This document shows positions 1-8,009 of a stretch of 64,000 nt of DNA, piece by piece (the first letter of the stretch is position 1; each line of letters opens with the position of its first letter). Where the stretch lies: the NCBI GenBank assembly GCA_023391695.1, contig JAEWAK010000052.1, forward strand, positions 130,752-194,751, in the 5' to 3' direction. The DNA is from Bacillota bacterium. Lineage in GTDB: Bacteria > Bacillota > Clostridia > Lachnospirales > Lachnospiraceae. The notes under the pieces were generated by a model, which worked only from the letters and a program-made list of their open reading frames with translations, searched no databases and was not told where the DNA came from. A program made the position numbers and the translations under genes.

Positions 1-480
1 TTCAATCTGCAGGTTGGCACTCTCCACCAGCCTTAAATCCGCCGGTATATAACGTCCGGCATCCAATATTATAATATCGCCCGGAACAACTTCTTCCGAA
101 TTAATCTCCTTTACTTCCCCGTCACGGCGGACCAAGGATCTTGGGGTAGTCATCTGCTGGAGGGCTTCCACAGCCTTTTCAGCCTTAGCTTCCTGTATAA
201 CGCCAATTACCGCATTTAGTATTACTACCAAAAGGATAATAACGGCATCCACGTATTCACCAATAAACAGTGTAATTACAGCAGCTCCCAAAAGCACATA
301 AATCAGCATATCCTTAAGCTGGGCTAAGAAAAGCGAAATCAGGCTTTTCTTCGGCTTGCCCTTTAGCTTGTTCATACCGTACTTATCAAGTCGAGCTTTC
401 GCTTCTTCACTGGCAAGGCCGGTTAAAGGGCTAACATTTAACTCTTTAAAAATTTCCTCCGTAGATTTTGAAAACCACAT
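1..480 (-). CDS. P-type cation (calcium-type) ATPase, N-terminal part
   Basis: Reading the minus strand from the ATG at 480 gives 160 codons with no stop, running off the left edge of the window, so only the N-terminus is present. A cation-ATPase N-domain (motif LTGLASEEAKARL near residue 19) is followed by two hydrophobic segments at about residues 57-95 and then the start of the actuator domain (VPGDIIILDAGRYIPADL). This order is typical of PMCA/SERCA-like bacterial Ca2+ or Mn2+ pumps, which move cations across the cytoplasmic membrane with ATP. A GAGGTG ribosome site lies upstream of the ATG. Ion specificity cannot be judged because the catalytic DKTGT region is outside the window. Confidence 0.9.
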   Translation of the reverse strand, partial: MWFSKSTEEIFKELNVSPLTGLASEEAKARLDKYGMNKLKGKPKKSLISLFLAQLKDMLIYVLLGAAVITLFIGEYVDAVIILLVVILNAVIGVIQEAKAEKAVEALQQMTTPRSLVRRDGEVKEINSEEVVPGDIIILDAGRYIPADLRLVESANLQIE

Positions 481-637
481 ATAAAAACACCTCTTTCATA
501 AATTTTATAAAAATAAGAACAGATCTTCCACTCTTCTCTATTTTTTCTAAATTTTACAACTTTATACTTTGGTACTTTATTGTACTATATTTTCTTTCAC
601 CAGTAAACTAAATTTGTATTAATTTTGTCCTGAGTAC

Positions 638-904
638 TTAATTTTTCCGGATGAGAAAGTTTATAATCTGGAACTGCTGGATAAGCAAAAGGCACCCAAA
701 GGAAAATTGGTCTTTGTTGGGGACGGAATCAATGATTCCCCGGTTCTTGCCCGAGCCGACACCGGGGTCGCCATGGGCGGTTTGGGTTCGGATGCCGCCA
801 TTGAAGCTGCGGATGTCGTACTGGCAACCATGCGGGAAGCGGTTCTTGCCAACGTGGGTGTGGCGCTGATTGCCGTTTTACAGGTTTGCCGTAATGACAG
901 GTAA
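638..904 (+). pseudogene. Remnant of a heavy-metal P-type ATPase (CadA/ZntA-like C-terminus) with internal deletion
   Basis: The reading frame starting around LIFPDEKV and running through VGDGINDSPVLARADTGVAMG matches the hinge of CadA/ZntA-type Zn/Cd ATPases. There is no N-terminus, no DKTGT and no real start. After ADVVLATM the sequence jumps straight to REAVLANVGVALIAVL, which in intact pumps belongs to the extreme C-terminus. The last two transmembrane helices are therefore deleted and the flanks fused. It ends at a TAA at 902-904. It is a decayed fragment, not a functional pump. Confidence 0.8.
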
Positions 905-1166
905 AGTCTGTAAAAGAAATATAATGCAGGCATAATATGTATATCCTGTAAGGATGAAATACATATTATTATTAAGGTTAAAATGTGAAAATGCAGTTGT
1001 TAATATATTAAAGATAAATTTACCTCCCATTGGTGGAATGGGCAGTAAATAAAGGAAGAAAACCTTCTTGATAAAATATATTAAATTATATCCATAAAAA
1101 CTCCATAATCCTCTGTTACTATTTTACTTACTAAATTAGTATTCCAATAGGATAGGAGGAAATTCT
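905..1166. other. Intergenic stretch with two hairpins
   Basis: An 11-bp AT-rich inverted repeat (ataatatgtat at 932-942 against atacatattat at 959-969) follows the ATPase remnant and could stop its transcription. A second weaker hairpin (cccatt/aatggg, nested in tttac/gtaaa-like arms) lies at about 1018-1049. No small gene was found here. Confidence 0.4.
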
Positions 1167-1451
1167 ATGTTTTTTAACAAAAACAGTAATAATGGTACTT
1201 CCGATAATGAGGGGAACAGACACAGTCCGTTAAAGCATTTGGGAATGATGGGAATCTGCTGTTTACTTCCGATATTAATTATAGCAATTTTGCCGCTTTT
1301 AAATATTACGAATGCCGGGGCGAATGTATTTATCTCCGGTTTATCTTCCCTGATCTGTCCGATTATGATGGGTGTCATGATGTTTAGCATGTTCCGGGGA
1401 GGCAAGCATAAAAGCTGCTGTAAAGAAGAGGAAAAGAAAGAAATAAGGTAA
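1167..1451 (+). CDS. Small membrane protein with Cys-rich tail, next to copA
   Basis: This 94-residue protein has a polar N-terminus, two hydrophobic segments (about residues 24-46 and 53-74) and a charged C-terminus with HKSCCKEEEKK. An AGGAGG ribosome site precedes the ATG. The paired cysteines and its place 164 bp before copA suggest a role in metal handling at the membrane, but no family was recognised with certainty and the function is inference only. Confidence 0.7.
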   Translation: MFFNKNSNNGTSDNEGNRHSPLKHLGMMGICCLLPILIIAILPLLNITNAGANVFISGLSSLICPIMMGVMMFSMFRGGKHKSCCKEEEKKEIR

Positions 1452-1460
1452 AGAATCAAC

Positions 1461-1494
1461 ATGCAGCAAAGCGGAAAAAGAATATCCGCTTTGA
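1461..1494 (+). repeat. Dispersed hairpin repeat, copy 1 (before copA)
   Basis: GCAGCAAAGCGGA is followed by a 9-nt loop ending in AATA and then TCCGCTTTGA. It forms a 6-bp stem AGCGGA/TCCGCT at 1470-1490. The same stem-6/loop-9 hairpin recurs near 5007, 35668 and 50983, and as a decayed form near 28410. Confidence 0.6.
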
Positions 1495-1538
1495 CCGGCA
1501 GAATTACATGAATAACAGATGTAATAAGTTATGGAGTT

Positions 1539-1610
1539 TAGGTTGAAAAAACAAAAGCAGTTTTTTCATCATCCTGATTTATACGTGCGCCAGGGCGCAC
1601 AGATGGGAGT
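1539..1610 (+). repeat. SD-carrying leader repeat, copy 1 (copA 5' UTR)
   Basis: This 72-bp repeat starts TAGGTTGAAAAAAC and contains two hairpins: GAAAAAAC/GTTTTTTC around AAAAGCA, and GTGCGC/GCGCAC. It ends with GATGGGAGT, the ribosome-binding site of copA. Near-identical copies sit at 28601-28671, 28672-28742 and 37246-37312, always with the ATG 5-7 bases past the GGGAG. An open frame happens to run through the repeat in phase with copA, which would give a false N-terminal extension. Confidence 0.85.
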
Positions 1611-1614
1611 TTAT

Positions 1615-4086
1615 ATGAAAACAGAACAACTTAAAATAACAGGTATGACCTGTGCAGCCTGTGCCAAAGCCGTGGAACGGGCAGTAGGAAAATTGGAAGG
1701 CATAACAACGGCCAATGTTAATTTTGCCACGGAAAAGCTGCATTTAGAATACGATGATGCCAGGGTAAATACGGAGCTGATTAAATCCGCCGTGGAAAAG
1801 GCCGGTTATCATGCCTTGGAGGAAACGAAAGCCAAGGAAATTACCATGGCCATTTCAGGAATGACCTGTGCGGCCTGCGCAAGGACAATCGAAAAAGCTG
1901 TAGGGAAACTGGAAGGTGTGGAAAACGGAGCCGTTAACTTTGCTACGGAGAGAGCCACCATAAAGTATGACCCTCAGAAAATCCGTTTATCCGAGATTAA
2001 GGATGCCATCGCGAAAGCAGGCTATAAAGCACTGGACGCCCAGGTGGGAAGTAAAACCGATGAAGACAGAATAAGAAAGCAGAAAGAGATAAGAACTCTC
2101 TGGACAAAATTTATCGTATCCGCCGTATTTTCCATACCTTTGTTGTATATTGCCATGGTACCCATGATAAGTTTTGTAAACCTTCCTTTCCCGGGAGGAC
2201 TTGACCCTATGCAGTATCCGCTGATTTACGCACTGGTGGAATTAATCCTGGTTATTCCGGTGCTGATAGCCGGCAATAAATTTTATTCCATCGGTTTCCG
2301 TGCCATCCTGAGAAGAAGTCCCAATATGGACTCCTTAATTGCTATGGGAACTTCAGCTGCCGTATTGTACAGTATATATTCCACCTACCGGATTGCTACC
2401 GGAGAATTCGGACATGTGGAGGATCTGTATTTTGAAACCGCCGGTGTGATCATAACACTGATCCTTTTAGGAAAATCCCTGGAGGCAGTATCCAAAGGAA
2501 AAACTTCCGAAGCCATCAAAAAGCTTATGGGCCTCGCTCCGAAAACCGCAATTGTAATCCAGGACGGCAGAGAGATAGAAATGCCCATAGAAGAAGTTGA
2601 AGTGGGAGATATCCTTTTGGTAAAACCCGGTGAAAAGATACCGGTAGACGGCGAAGTACTGGAAGGTTCCTCCTCCGTGGACGAATCCATGCTTACCGGT
2701 GAGAGTATCCCCGTAGAAAAGAAAACCGGTGATAAAGTAATCGGAGCAAGTATCAATAAAAACGGCCTGCTTAAATTCAAGGCAACCAAAGTCGGCAGTG
2801 ATACAGCTCTGGCCCAGATTGTGAAACTGGTTGAGGATGCGCAGGGCTCCAAAGCTCCCATTGCCCAGATGGCCGATATTGTGTCCGGATATTTTGTACC
2901 TATCGTATTTGCCATAGCAATTATTTCAGCCCTTGCCTGGTATATCAGCGGACAGGGAGAAGTTTTTGCCTTGACCATATTCATTTCTGTGCTGGTCATT
3001 GCCTGCCCCTGCGCCCTGGGACTTGCTACTCCCACGGCCATTATGGTGGGTACCGGCAAAGGTGCTGAGAACGGGGTGCTGATTAAAGGCGGTGAAGCTC
3101 TGGAAAGCACCCATAAGATACGGACCATCGTTTTTGATAAAACAGGGACCATTACGGAAGGCAGACCGGAGGTTACCGACATTATCACCACGGATATTAT
3201 TGATAAGCAGAAGCTCTTACAGATAGCCGCATCCGCAGAAAAAGGTTCGGAGCATCCCTTAGGGGAGGCCATCGTAAGAGGTGCTGAAAAAGAAAACCTG
3301 GAGATTATTAAGCTTGACCGGTTTAATAATATACCGGGACATGGGATTGAAGTGGAACTGGACGGCAAGGTAGTATATCTGGGTAACCGTAAATTAATGC
3401 TGAATCAGGAAGTGGATCTTTCAAGCCTTGAGACAGAATCAGACCGTCTGGCCTCAGAAGGCAAAACTCCTATGTATATATCCTTCGGCAGCCGGCTGGC
3501 AGGTATTATAGCCGTTGCGGATATTGTAAAGGACAGCAGTGCGAGAGCCATTCAGAAATTACATCAGATGGGCATTGAAGTAGCCATGATTACCGGCGAT
3601 AATAAAAGGACCGCGGAAGCCATTGCAAAACAGGTTGGTATTGACCGGGTTTTAGCGGAAGTATTGCCGGAGGACAAAGCCAATGAGGTGAAAAAGCTGC
3701 AGGCAGAAGGCAAAAAAGTTGCCATGGTCGGTGACGGCATCAATGATGCGCCGGCCCTGGCACAGGCGGATATCGGGATTGCCATTGGTTCCGGTACGGA
3801 TGTAGCCATGGAATCGGCAGATATCGTATTAATGCGAAGCGATTTAATGGACGTTCCGACAGCGATCCAGTTAAGCAAGAGCACCATTCGCAATATCAGG
3901 CAGAACCTGTTCTGGGCCTTTGCTTATAATATAGCGGGTATTCCCGTAGCAGCAGGCATATTATTTGCCTTTGGGGGACCGAAATTAAACCCTATCCTGG
4001 CGGCGGCAGCCATGTCATTAAGCTCGGTTTCCGTATTATCCAATGCATTAAGGTTAAAGAGATTCAAGCCTTACAAATCAGTATAA
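1615..4086 (+). CDS. copA: Copper-exporting P1B-type ATPase CopA
   Basis: This 823-residue pump exports Cu+ across the cytoplasmic membrane using ATP. Two N-terminal heavy-metal-associated domains carry GMTCAAC motifs (CxxC at Cys13/16 and Cys85/88). Transmembrane helices follow, then the CPC ion-binding motif (Cys464-Pro-Cys466), the phosphorylation loop DKTGT (Asp508), the hinge MVGDGINDAPAL and two C-terminal helices. CPC with CxxC domains is typical of Cu+ pumps (family knowledge). The ATG at 1615 was chosen because GATGGGAG lies just before it. The longer frame from 1531 only translates the upstream leader repeat. The neighbouring micro-protein and copper-binding bundle protein fit copper homeostasis. 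No CsoR-type regulator gene is visible beside it. Confidence 0.96.
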   Translation: MKTEQLKITGMTCAACAKAVERAVGKLEGITTANVNFATEKLHLEYDDARVNTELIKSAVEKAGYHALEETKAKEITMAISGMTCAACARTIEKAVGKLEGVENGAVNFATERATIKYDPQKIRLSEIKDAIAKAGYKALDAQVGSKTDEDRIRKQKEIRTLWTKFIVSAVFSIPLLYIAMVPMISFVNLPFPGGLDPMQYPLIYALVELILVIPVLIAGNKFYSIGFRAILRRSPNMDSLIAMGTSAAVLYSIYSTYRIATGEFGHVEDLYFETAGVIITLILLGKSLEAVSKGKTSEAIKKLMGLAPKTAIVIQDGREIEMPIEEVEVGDILLVKPGEKIPVDGEVLEGSSSVDESMLTGESIPVEKKTGDKVIGASINKNGLLKFKATKVGSDTALAQIVKLVEDAQGSKAPIAQMADIVSGYFVPIVFAIAIISALAWYISGQGEVFALTIFISVLVIACPCALGLATPTAIMVGTGKGAENGVLIKGGEALESTHKIRTIVFDKTGTITEGRPEVTDIITTDIIDKQKLLQIAASAEKGSEHPLGEAIVRGAEKENLEIIKLDRFNNIPGHGIEVELDGKVVYLGNRKLMLNQEVDLSSLETESDRLASEGKTPMYISFGSRLAGIIAVADIVKDSSARAIQKLHQMGIEVAMITGDNKRTAEAIAKQVGIDRVLAEVLPEDKANEVKKLQAEGKKVAMVGDGINDAPALAQADIGIAIGSGTDVAMESADIVLMRSDLMDVPTAIQLSKSTIRNIRQNLFWAFAYNIAGIPVAAGILFAFGGPKLNPILAAAAMSLSSVSVLSNALRLKRFKPYKSV

Positions 4087-4169
4087 TTAAAATAAAAAAA
4101 CAGGCCTCCCGGAAGCCTGCCTTGTCCACAGGGTATCCGGGAGTGCTCTGATATGAATGGAGGATATAA

Positions 4170-4853
4170 ATGCTCAGAAAAAAAATAGCCATACTTATGT
4201 CCGTATTTGTCCTGGCAGGAGTACTGTCTGCCTGTGACCAGGCTGACGTAATCGGTAAAACGGCAGTAACATCCTTTGATTCCCTGGTAGATAAACTGGG
4301 AGACAAGGTAAGCTTTGATGAAAGTAAACAATCCTGGGTTTTAGTTTCCCCTGCCGGCGAAACTTTTGAATGGAGCAAGGATTTTGGCAGTGATGTTCCG
4401 GATGCGGCAGTGGAATTTGATGCGGCACCGTTTCTTAGTGCCGGCCTGGATCCCGCTAAACTGCCGTCCGACCAATATTCCTATGATATTGGAACTGGAA
4501 AGGTCAGGATGGCCTATGAATTCAGCCAGGATGGATTTACCTACTCTGGTGAAGCAACTCCCACGGATACTTTTCAGAAAATCGTAGATACCAACCGGAA
4601 ACTTATCGGGTATCACGCCCAGCTTGACCATTACGGAATTGCACTTGGGAATGGGAATATGTTCGAATGGGCAAAGGATATGAGTAAAAATGACAAGGAT
4701 ATGGTATTTGTATTAAATCCCCAACCCTTTATCGATGCCGGTGTAGATACGGCAAAAGTAGAAGGATGGGTATTCGGGAAAGTAAAAGTGGATAACGGTA
4801 AGGGTAAAATGGTAGAAGTGGATAAACTGTTAAAGCCCTTTGACTTAAACTAA
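4170..4853 (+). CDS. Lipoprotein with two related halves, function unknown
   Basis: A 227-residue protein with a typical lipoprotein signal: charged MLRKKIA, a hydrophobic core, and lipobox LSAC with Cys22. It should be anchored on the outer face of the membrane. The mature part appears internally duplicated: a segment with ETFEWSKDF and FLSAGLDPAKL (about residues 65-95) recurs as NMFEWAKDM and FIDAGVDTAKV (about 165-200). A GGAGG site precedes the ATG. The 83-bp gap to copA contains a CTCCCGG/CCGGGAG hairpin, so it may be read on its own or by partial readthrough from copA. A metal-related role is only suggested by position. Confidence 0.8.
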   Translation: MLRKKIAILMSVFVLAGVLSACDQADVIGKTAVTSFDSLVDKLGDKVSFDESKQSWVLVSPAGETFEWSKDFGSDVPDAAVEFDAAPFLSAGLDPAKLPSDQYSYDIGTGKVRMAYEFSQDGFTYSGEATPTDTFQKIVDTNRKLIGYHAQLDHYGIALGNGNMFEWAKDMSKNDKDMVFVLNPQPFIDAGVDTAKVEGWVFGKVKVDNGKGKMVEVDKLLKPFDLN

Positions 4854-5006
4854 TATTTTGCACCCATTGTGAAGGAGGGTAATCTGTAGTATACTGAGGC
4901 TGAGCCAGGGTATTCTATGGAATGCCGGAATCGGAATGGGTGTTTTTCTTGATTTTATGCAACAGGAGACCGTGCCCTGCCGCTAAAAAAGTCCGGCCGG
5001 AAAAGA

Positions 5007-5036
5007 GCATCAGCAAAACGGAATGGGAATATCCGT
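5007..5036 (+). repeat. Dispersed hairpin repeat, copy 2
   Basis: GCATCAGCAAAACGGA plus a 9-nt loop ending AATA plus TCCGT. It has the same architecture and partly the same sequence as the copies near 1461, 35668 and 50983. It lies 22 bp before the LDCC micro-protein gene. Confidence 0.5.
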
Positions 5037-5058
5037 ACTCATTTAGGGGAAAATAATC

Positions 5059-5181
5059 ATGTTGAAAAAATTAAAAAAAGCGATTCATAAATTTCTCTTG
5101 CAAATGGCGAAAGAAAATGAAGAATTATACGGTAAAGAGAGGATGGACTGCTGTAAATTGAACAGTCCGAAAAAGAGGTGA
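5059..5181 (+). CDS. LDCC-motif micro-protein, putative metal-binding
   Basis: An ATG at 5059, preceded by AGGGGAAAATA, opens a 40-codon frame. The protein is very basic at the N-terminus (MLKKLKKAIHKF) and carries a C-terminal MDCCKLN motif. This matches the small clostridial LDCC-motif proteins that are annotated as putative metal-binding. The Cys pair at residues 31-32 is the likely ligand. The stop at 5179-5181 lies inside the spacing before the response regulator start at 5186, so the two genes are almost certainly co-translated. Its place with copA and a two-component system suggests metal sensing or buffering (inference). Confidence 0.7.
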   Translation: MLKKLKKAIHKFLLQMAKENEELYGKERMDCCKLNSPKKR

Positions 5182-5185
5182 TCGT

Positions 5186-5890
5186 GTGGGCTTTGAGTCA
5201 AAAAAAATTCTTGTGGTGGAAGATGAAATAAAGATTGTGGAGTTTATAGAATCCTATCTTCTTAACAGCGGTTATGAAGTATATAAGGCGTCTGCAGGAA
5301 GGGAAGCACTCCGGATATTCAGCCATCAGAAGGTGGATTTAATATTGCTGGATTTAATGTTACCCGATATAACCGGGGAAGAAGTCTGCAAAGAAATCAG
5401 AAAAAGTTCAAAAGTACCGATTATTATGCTGACTGCAAAAAGCAGTGATGAAAACATAATTAACGGTCTGGATATTGGTGCCGATGATTATATGACCAAA
5501 CCCTTCAGTCCAAGACAGATGGTTGCCAGGGTCAATGCATTGTTACGCAGGGTTACGGCTGAGGCCGAAAGTACGGAGGTACTGAATTTGCACCACGGGG
5601 ATCTGGTTATTAATACGACGGATTATACAGTTAAGAAAGCAGGTGCCACGATTTATCTGACTCCAAGTGAATATAAAATCTTAATTACACTGGCCAAGAG
5701 GCCGAATAAGGTTTTTACCAGGGAAGAACTGATCAATGTAGCTTTTGACGGTGATTTTTTTGGTTATGACAGGACCATAGATTCCCATATTAAAAACCTC
5801 CGCGCCAAAATTGAAGACAATCCCAAGGAATGTACCTACATCCGTACCATCCGCGGCATCGGTTACCGGTTTGGGGGTGAGTCGAGTTGA
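5186..5890 (+). CDS. OmpR/PhoB-family response regulator
   Basis: This 234-residue two-domain regulator has an N-terminal receiver with the acidic pair Glu12-Asp13, phospho-acceptor Asp56 in LLDLMLP, a conserved Thr in MLTAKS and Lys in MTKPFS. Its C-terminal winged helix (about residues 130-232) ends in YIRTIRGIGYRFG, the usual OmpR-family DNA-binding signature. The GTG start follows AAAGAGGTG. The stop overlaps the kinase start by four bases (TTGA), so kinase and regulator form one translational unit with the LDCC micro-protein. The target genes and signal are not visible from sequence; copper or envelope stress is possible given the neighbours. Confidence 0.94.
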   Translation: MGFESKKILVVEDEIKIVEFIESYLLNSGYEVYKASAGREALRIFSHQKVDLILLDLMLPDITGEEVCKEIRKSSKVPIIMLTAKSSDENIINGLDIGADDYMTKPFSPRQMVARVNALLRRVTAEAESTEVLNLHHGDLVINTTDYTVKKAGATIYLTPSEYKILITLAKRPNKVFTREELINVAFDGDFFGYDRTIDSHIKNLRAKIEDNPKECTYIRTIRGIGYRFGGESS

Positions 5891-7281
5891 CCTTTACTTT
5901 ACGAAGTAGATTAACTCTGTCTTATATCTTTATTGTGGTGGTAGTTGTGGGACTTACCAGCCTGGCGGCTAATATGGGATTAAAAAGGCAGTTTGAAAAC
6001 TATGTGATCCAAAGGCGGGAAAAGCAAACTACGGAAATCATTGATTTGATCAAGATGAAATATGAAAATGAACGGACCTGGAATACAGGCTATCTTGAAA
6101 TCATAGGAATGAACGCCTTACAAAACGGCATGGTTATCGTAATCAAAGATAATAAGAAACAGAAGGTCTGGTCCGCTTATGAACATAATAACGGATTATG
6201 TCAGGCGATGATAATGGATATGAGGGCCAACATGTACAGTTATTCCGATAAATGGAACGGTGAATACCAGGAAAAAACCTATCCTATCGTATTGGATGAC
6301 CTGCAGATCGGCACCCTCACCACGGGTTTTGTCGGACCGTATTATTTCAATGATGAGGAATTGATTTTTATAAAAGCCCTGAATTCCCTGTTTTTGATTA
6401 CCGGTGTCTGTTCTTTGGCAATCGCTTTTGCCCTGGGCATTTTTATGTCGGTAAGAATAAGCAATCCATTAAATAAAATAGCCAGAAAAGCCCTATCCCT
6501 TTCCGAGGGAAAATACAAAGAGAGATTGGAGGATGTCTCCCATACCAAAGAAATTGAGATATTAATTGAAACCATAAATGAACTGTCCGATGCATTGGAA
6601 CATAAGGATAAATTAAGGAACCAACTGACCCAGGATGTTGCACATGAACTTAAGACCCCTCTGACCTGCGTTCAGGGCCATATGGAAGCCATGCTGGACG
6701 GTATCTGGGCCATGGATAAAGAAAGGCTGACCAGTTGTTATGAAGAAATTATAAGGATAAAGAAATTAATCGGCAGCATTGAAAACCTGTCCGGAGTAGA
6801 GAATGAAAATGTACTCCTGTATAAAGAAGAATTCGATTTAACCAGGCTGATAGTAAGACTTCTGAATAATTATGAAAGTGACTTCCTGTTAAAAAACATT
6901 AAAGTCAATTATCAGGAGGAACCGATACTTATCCATGCGGATCAGGATAAAATGAGCCAGGTCTTTCATAATCTGCTGTCCAATGCATTAAAATACACCG
7001 GGGAAGACGGTGAAATAACAATCAAAACAGAAAAAGAAGACAATAATATATTCGTGCGGATAAAAGATACCGGTATCGGTATTGATGAAGCAGATTTGCC
7101 CCACATATTTGAGCGGTTTTTCCGTGCGGATAAATCCCGGAACCGCCAGACCGGCGGAGCCGGGGTAGGTTTAACGATTACCAGGGCAATTATTGAAGCC
7201 CATGAAGGCACCATAGATGTAACCAGTAAGTATGGACAGGGTACGGAATTTATAATCAGGCTGCCTCAAAAACCACTTTAA
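5887..7281 (+). CDS. Membrane sensor histidine kinase
   Basis: A 464-residue kinase beginning at a TTG that overlaps the regulator stop. An N-terminal membrane helix (residues 10-29), an extracytoplasmic sensor domain of about 130 residues, a second helix (about 160-185) and a HAMP linker (RISNPLNKIARKA) come first. The dimerisation box DVAHELKTPL follows, with phospho-acceptor His253. The catalytic domain has the N box (HNLLSNALKYT), DTGIGI, FERFFRADKS and GAGVGLTI. It would autophosphorylate and pass phosphate to the regulator encoded upstream. The sensor domain is not one I can assign to a ligand. Confidence 0.94.
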   Translation: MTFTLRSRLTLSYIFIVVVVVGLTSLAANMGLKRQFENYVIQRREKQTTEIIDLIKMKYENERTWNTGYLEIIGMNALQNGMVIVIKDNKKQKVWSAYEHNNGLCQAMIMDMRANMYSYSDKWNGEYQEKTYPIVLDDLQIGTLTTGFVGPYYFNDEELIFIKALNSLFLITGVCSLAIAFALGIFMSVRISNPLNKIARKALSLSEGKYKERLEDVSHTKEIEILIETINELSDALEHKDKLRNQLTQDVAHELKTPLTCVQGHMEAMLDGIWAMDKERLTSCYEEIIRIKKLIGSIENLSGVENENVLLYKEEFDLTRLIVRLLNNYESDFLLKNIKVNYQEEPILIHADQDKMSQVFHNLLSNALKYTGEDGEITIKTEKEDNNIFVRIKDTGIGIDEADLPHIFERFFRADKSRNRQTGGAGVGLTITRAIIEAHEGTIDVTSKYGQGTEFIIRLPQKPL

Positions 7282-7313
7282 AAATCAAAAGAAATATAAG
7301 AAAAAGGGGCTAT

Positions 7314-7420
7314 GCACAAACTGAACCGTTCCCTGTCTGCCAGGAGGCTGCGGGGCAAGTACCCTTCAAAAAATTCAGCAGCTTCCTATCTGACAGGAGC
7401 GGTTCAATATTAGTGTACAG
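7314..7420. repeat. Long imperfect foldback between convergent genes
   Basis: About 107 bp fold back on themselves: TGAACCG (7322-7328) pairs with CGGTTCA (7400-7406), CCTGTC with GACAGG, and AGGAGGCTGC with GCAGCTTCCT. The flanks tgcacaaac and gtacactaat extend the stem imperfectly. There is no clear T-run, so it is either a bidirectional terminator or a MITE-like element between the kinase gene and the copper-binding gene. Confidence 0.5.
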
Positions 7421-7430
7421 TCTTTCCGGA

Positions 7431-7844
7431 TTAATATTTCGTTTCTCTCCGCCTTTTCCTCTCCGGTACTCCCATGGATGCAAAAGTTCTGCAATGCTTT
7501 GCGCAATTAAGGCATACCATGCCGCAGTGCTGGGACATTTCATCCGGGTGTCTTAAGCATTCCATGGCGCAGGATTGACATATATCAGCACATAAAGCGG
7601 CTGCATTTCTGGCGTAAATGGCATCACGGGCGGCGAAGCTTGCCGTCAGGCCGCAGATATCTGCGCAGTCACGCAATAACATGGACTGGGATGCCCTGTC
7701 TTCCAGCTGCATTCTTATCAGGTGATGAGTCATATGTTCACAGACAGCTTCACAATCCTGAACTGTCATGACAAAATCCTCATGCATAAAATGACTTTTA
7801 TCAGGTACAAAATCCATATCATTATTATCTAAGATATCTTCCAT
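7431..7844 (-). CDS. Four-helix-bundle copper-binding protein (DUF326/Csp-like)
   Basis: A 137-residue Cys- and His-rich protein. Spaced cysteines (CEAVC, CADIC, CADICQSCAMEC, CGMVCLNCAKHC) are set in amphipathic helices, the pattern of DUF326 proteins related to the Csp copper-storage proteins, where thiolates line a four-helix bundle and hold many Cu+ ions (family knowledge). There is no signal peptide, so it should act in the cytosol, like Csp3. It is transcribed towards the two-component system. A minus-strand AGGAGA site precedes the ATG at 7844. With CopA nearby, it probably buffers copper that the pump then exports. Confidence 0.85.
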   Translation of the reverse strand: MEDILDNNDMDFVPDKSHFMHEDFVMTVQDCEAVCEHMTHHLIRMQLEDRASQSMLLRDCADICGLTASFAARDAIYARNAAALCADICQSCAMECLRHPDEMSQHCGMVCLNCAKHCRTFASMGVPERKRRRETKY

Positions 7845-8009
7845 GATATTCTCCTAATACTAAATATAATGTTATAATTAATATATTCAACCGGAACAAT
7901 AATGTACCAGTCAAAGCGTATATTTACATTCTACTATGCTGTATGCCAGGCTAAAAAGACCGGTACACGGTAGTATTTAACCGGATAGGAAGACTGTGAA
8001 GGGCAGCTT

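Noticed and set aside
1531..1614. 28-codon N-terminal extension of copA
   Set aside because: It translates the leader repeat. The repeat occurs in other phases and lengths before other genes, and the Shine-Dalgarno lies inside it just before the ATG at 1615.
2385..3368. 327-codon minus-strand frame opposite copA
   Set aside because: It has no start site or family and consists of Ser/Pro/Ile-rich shadow sequence produced by the codon pattern of copA.
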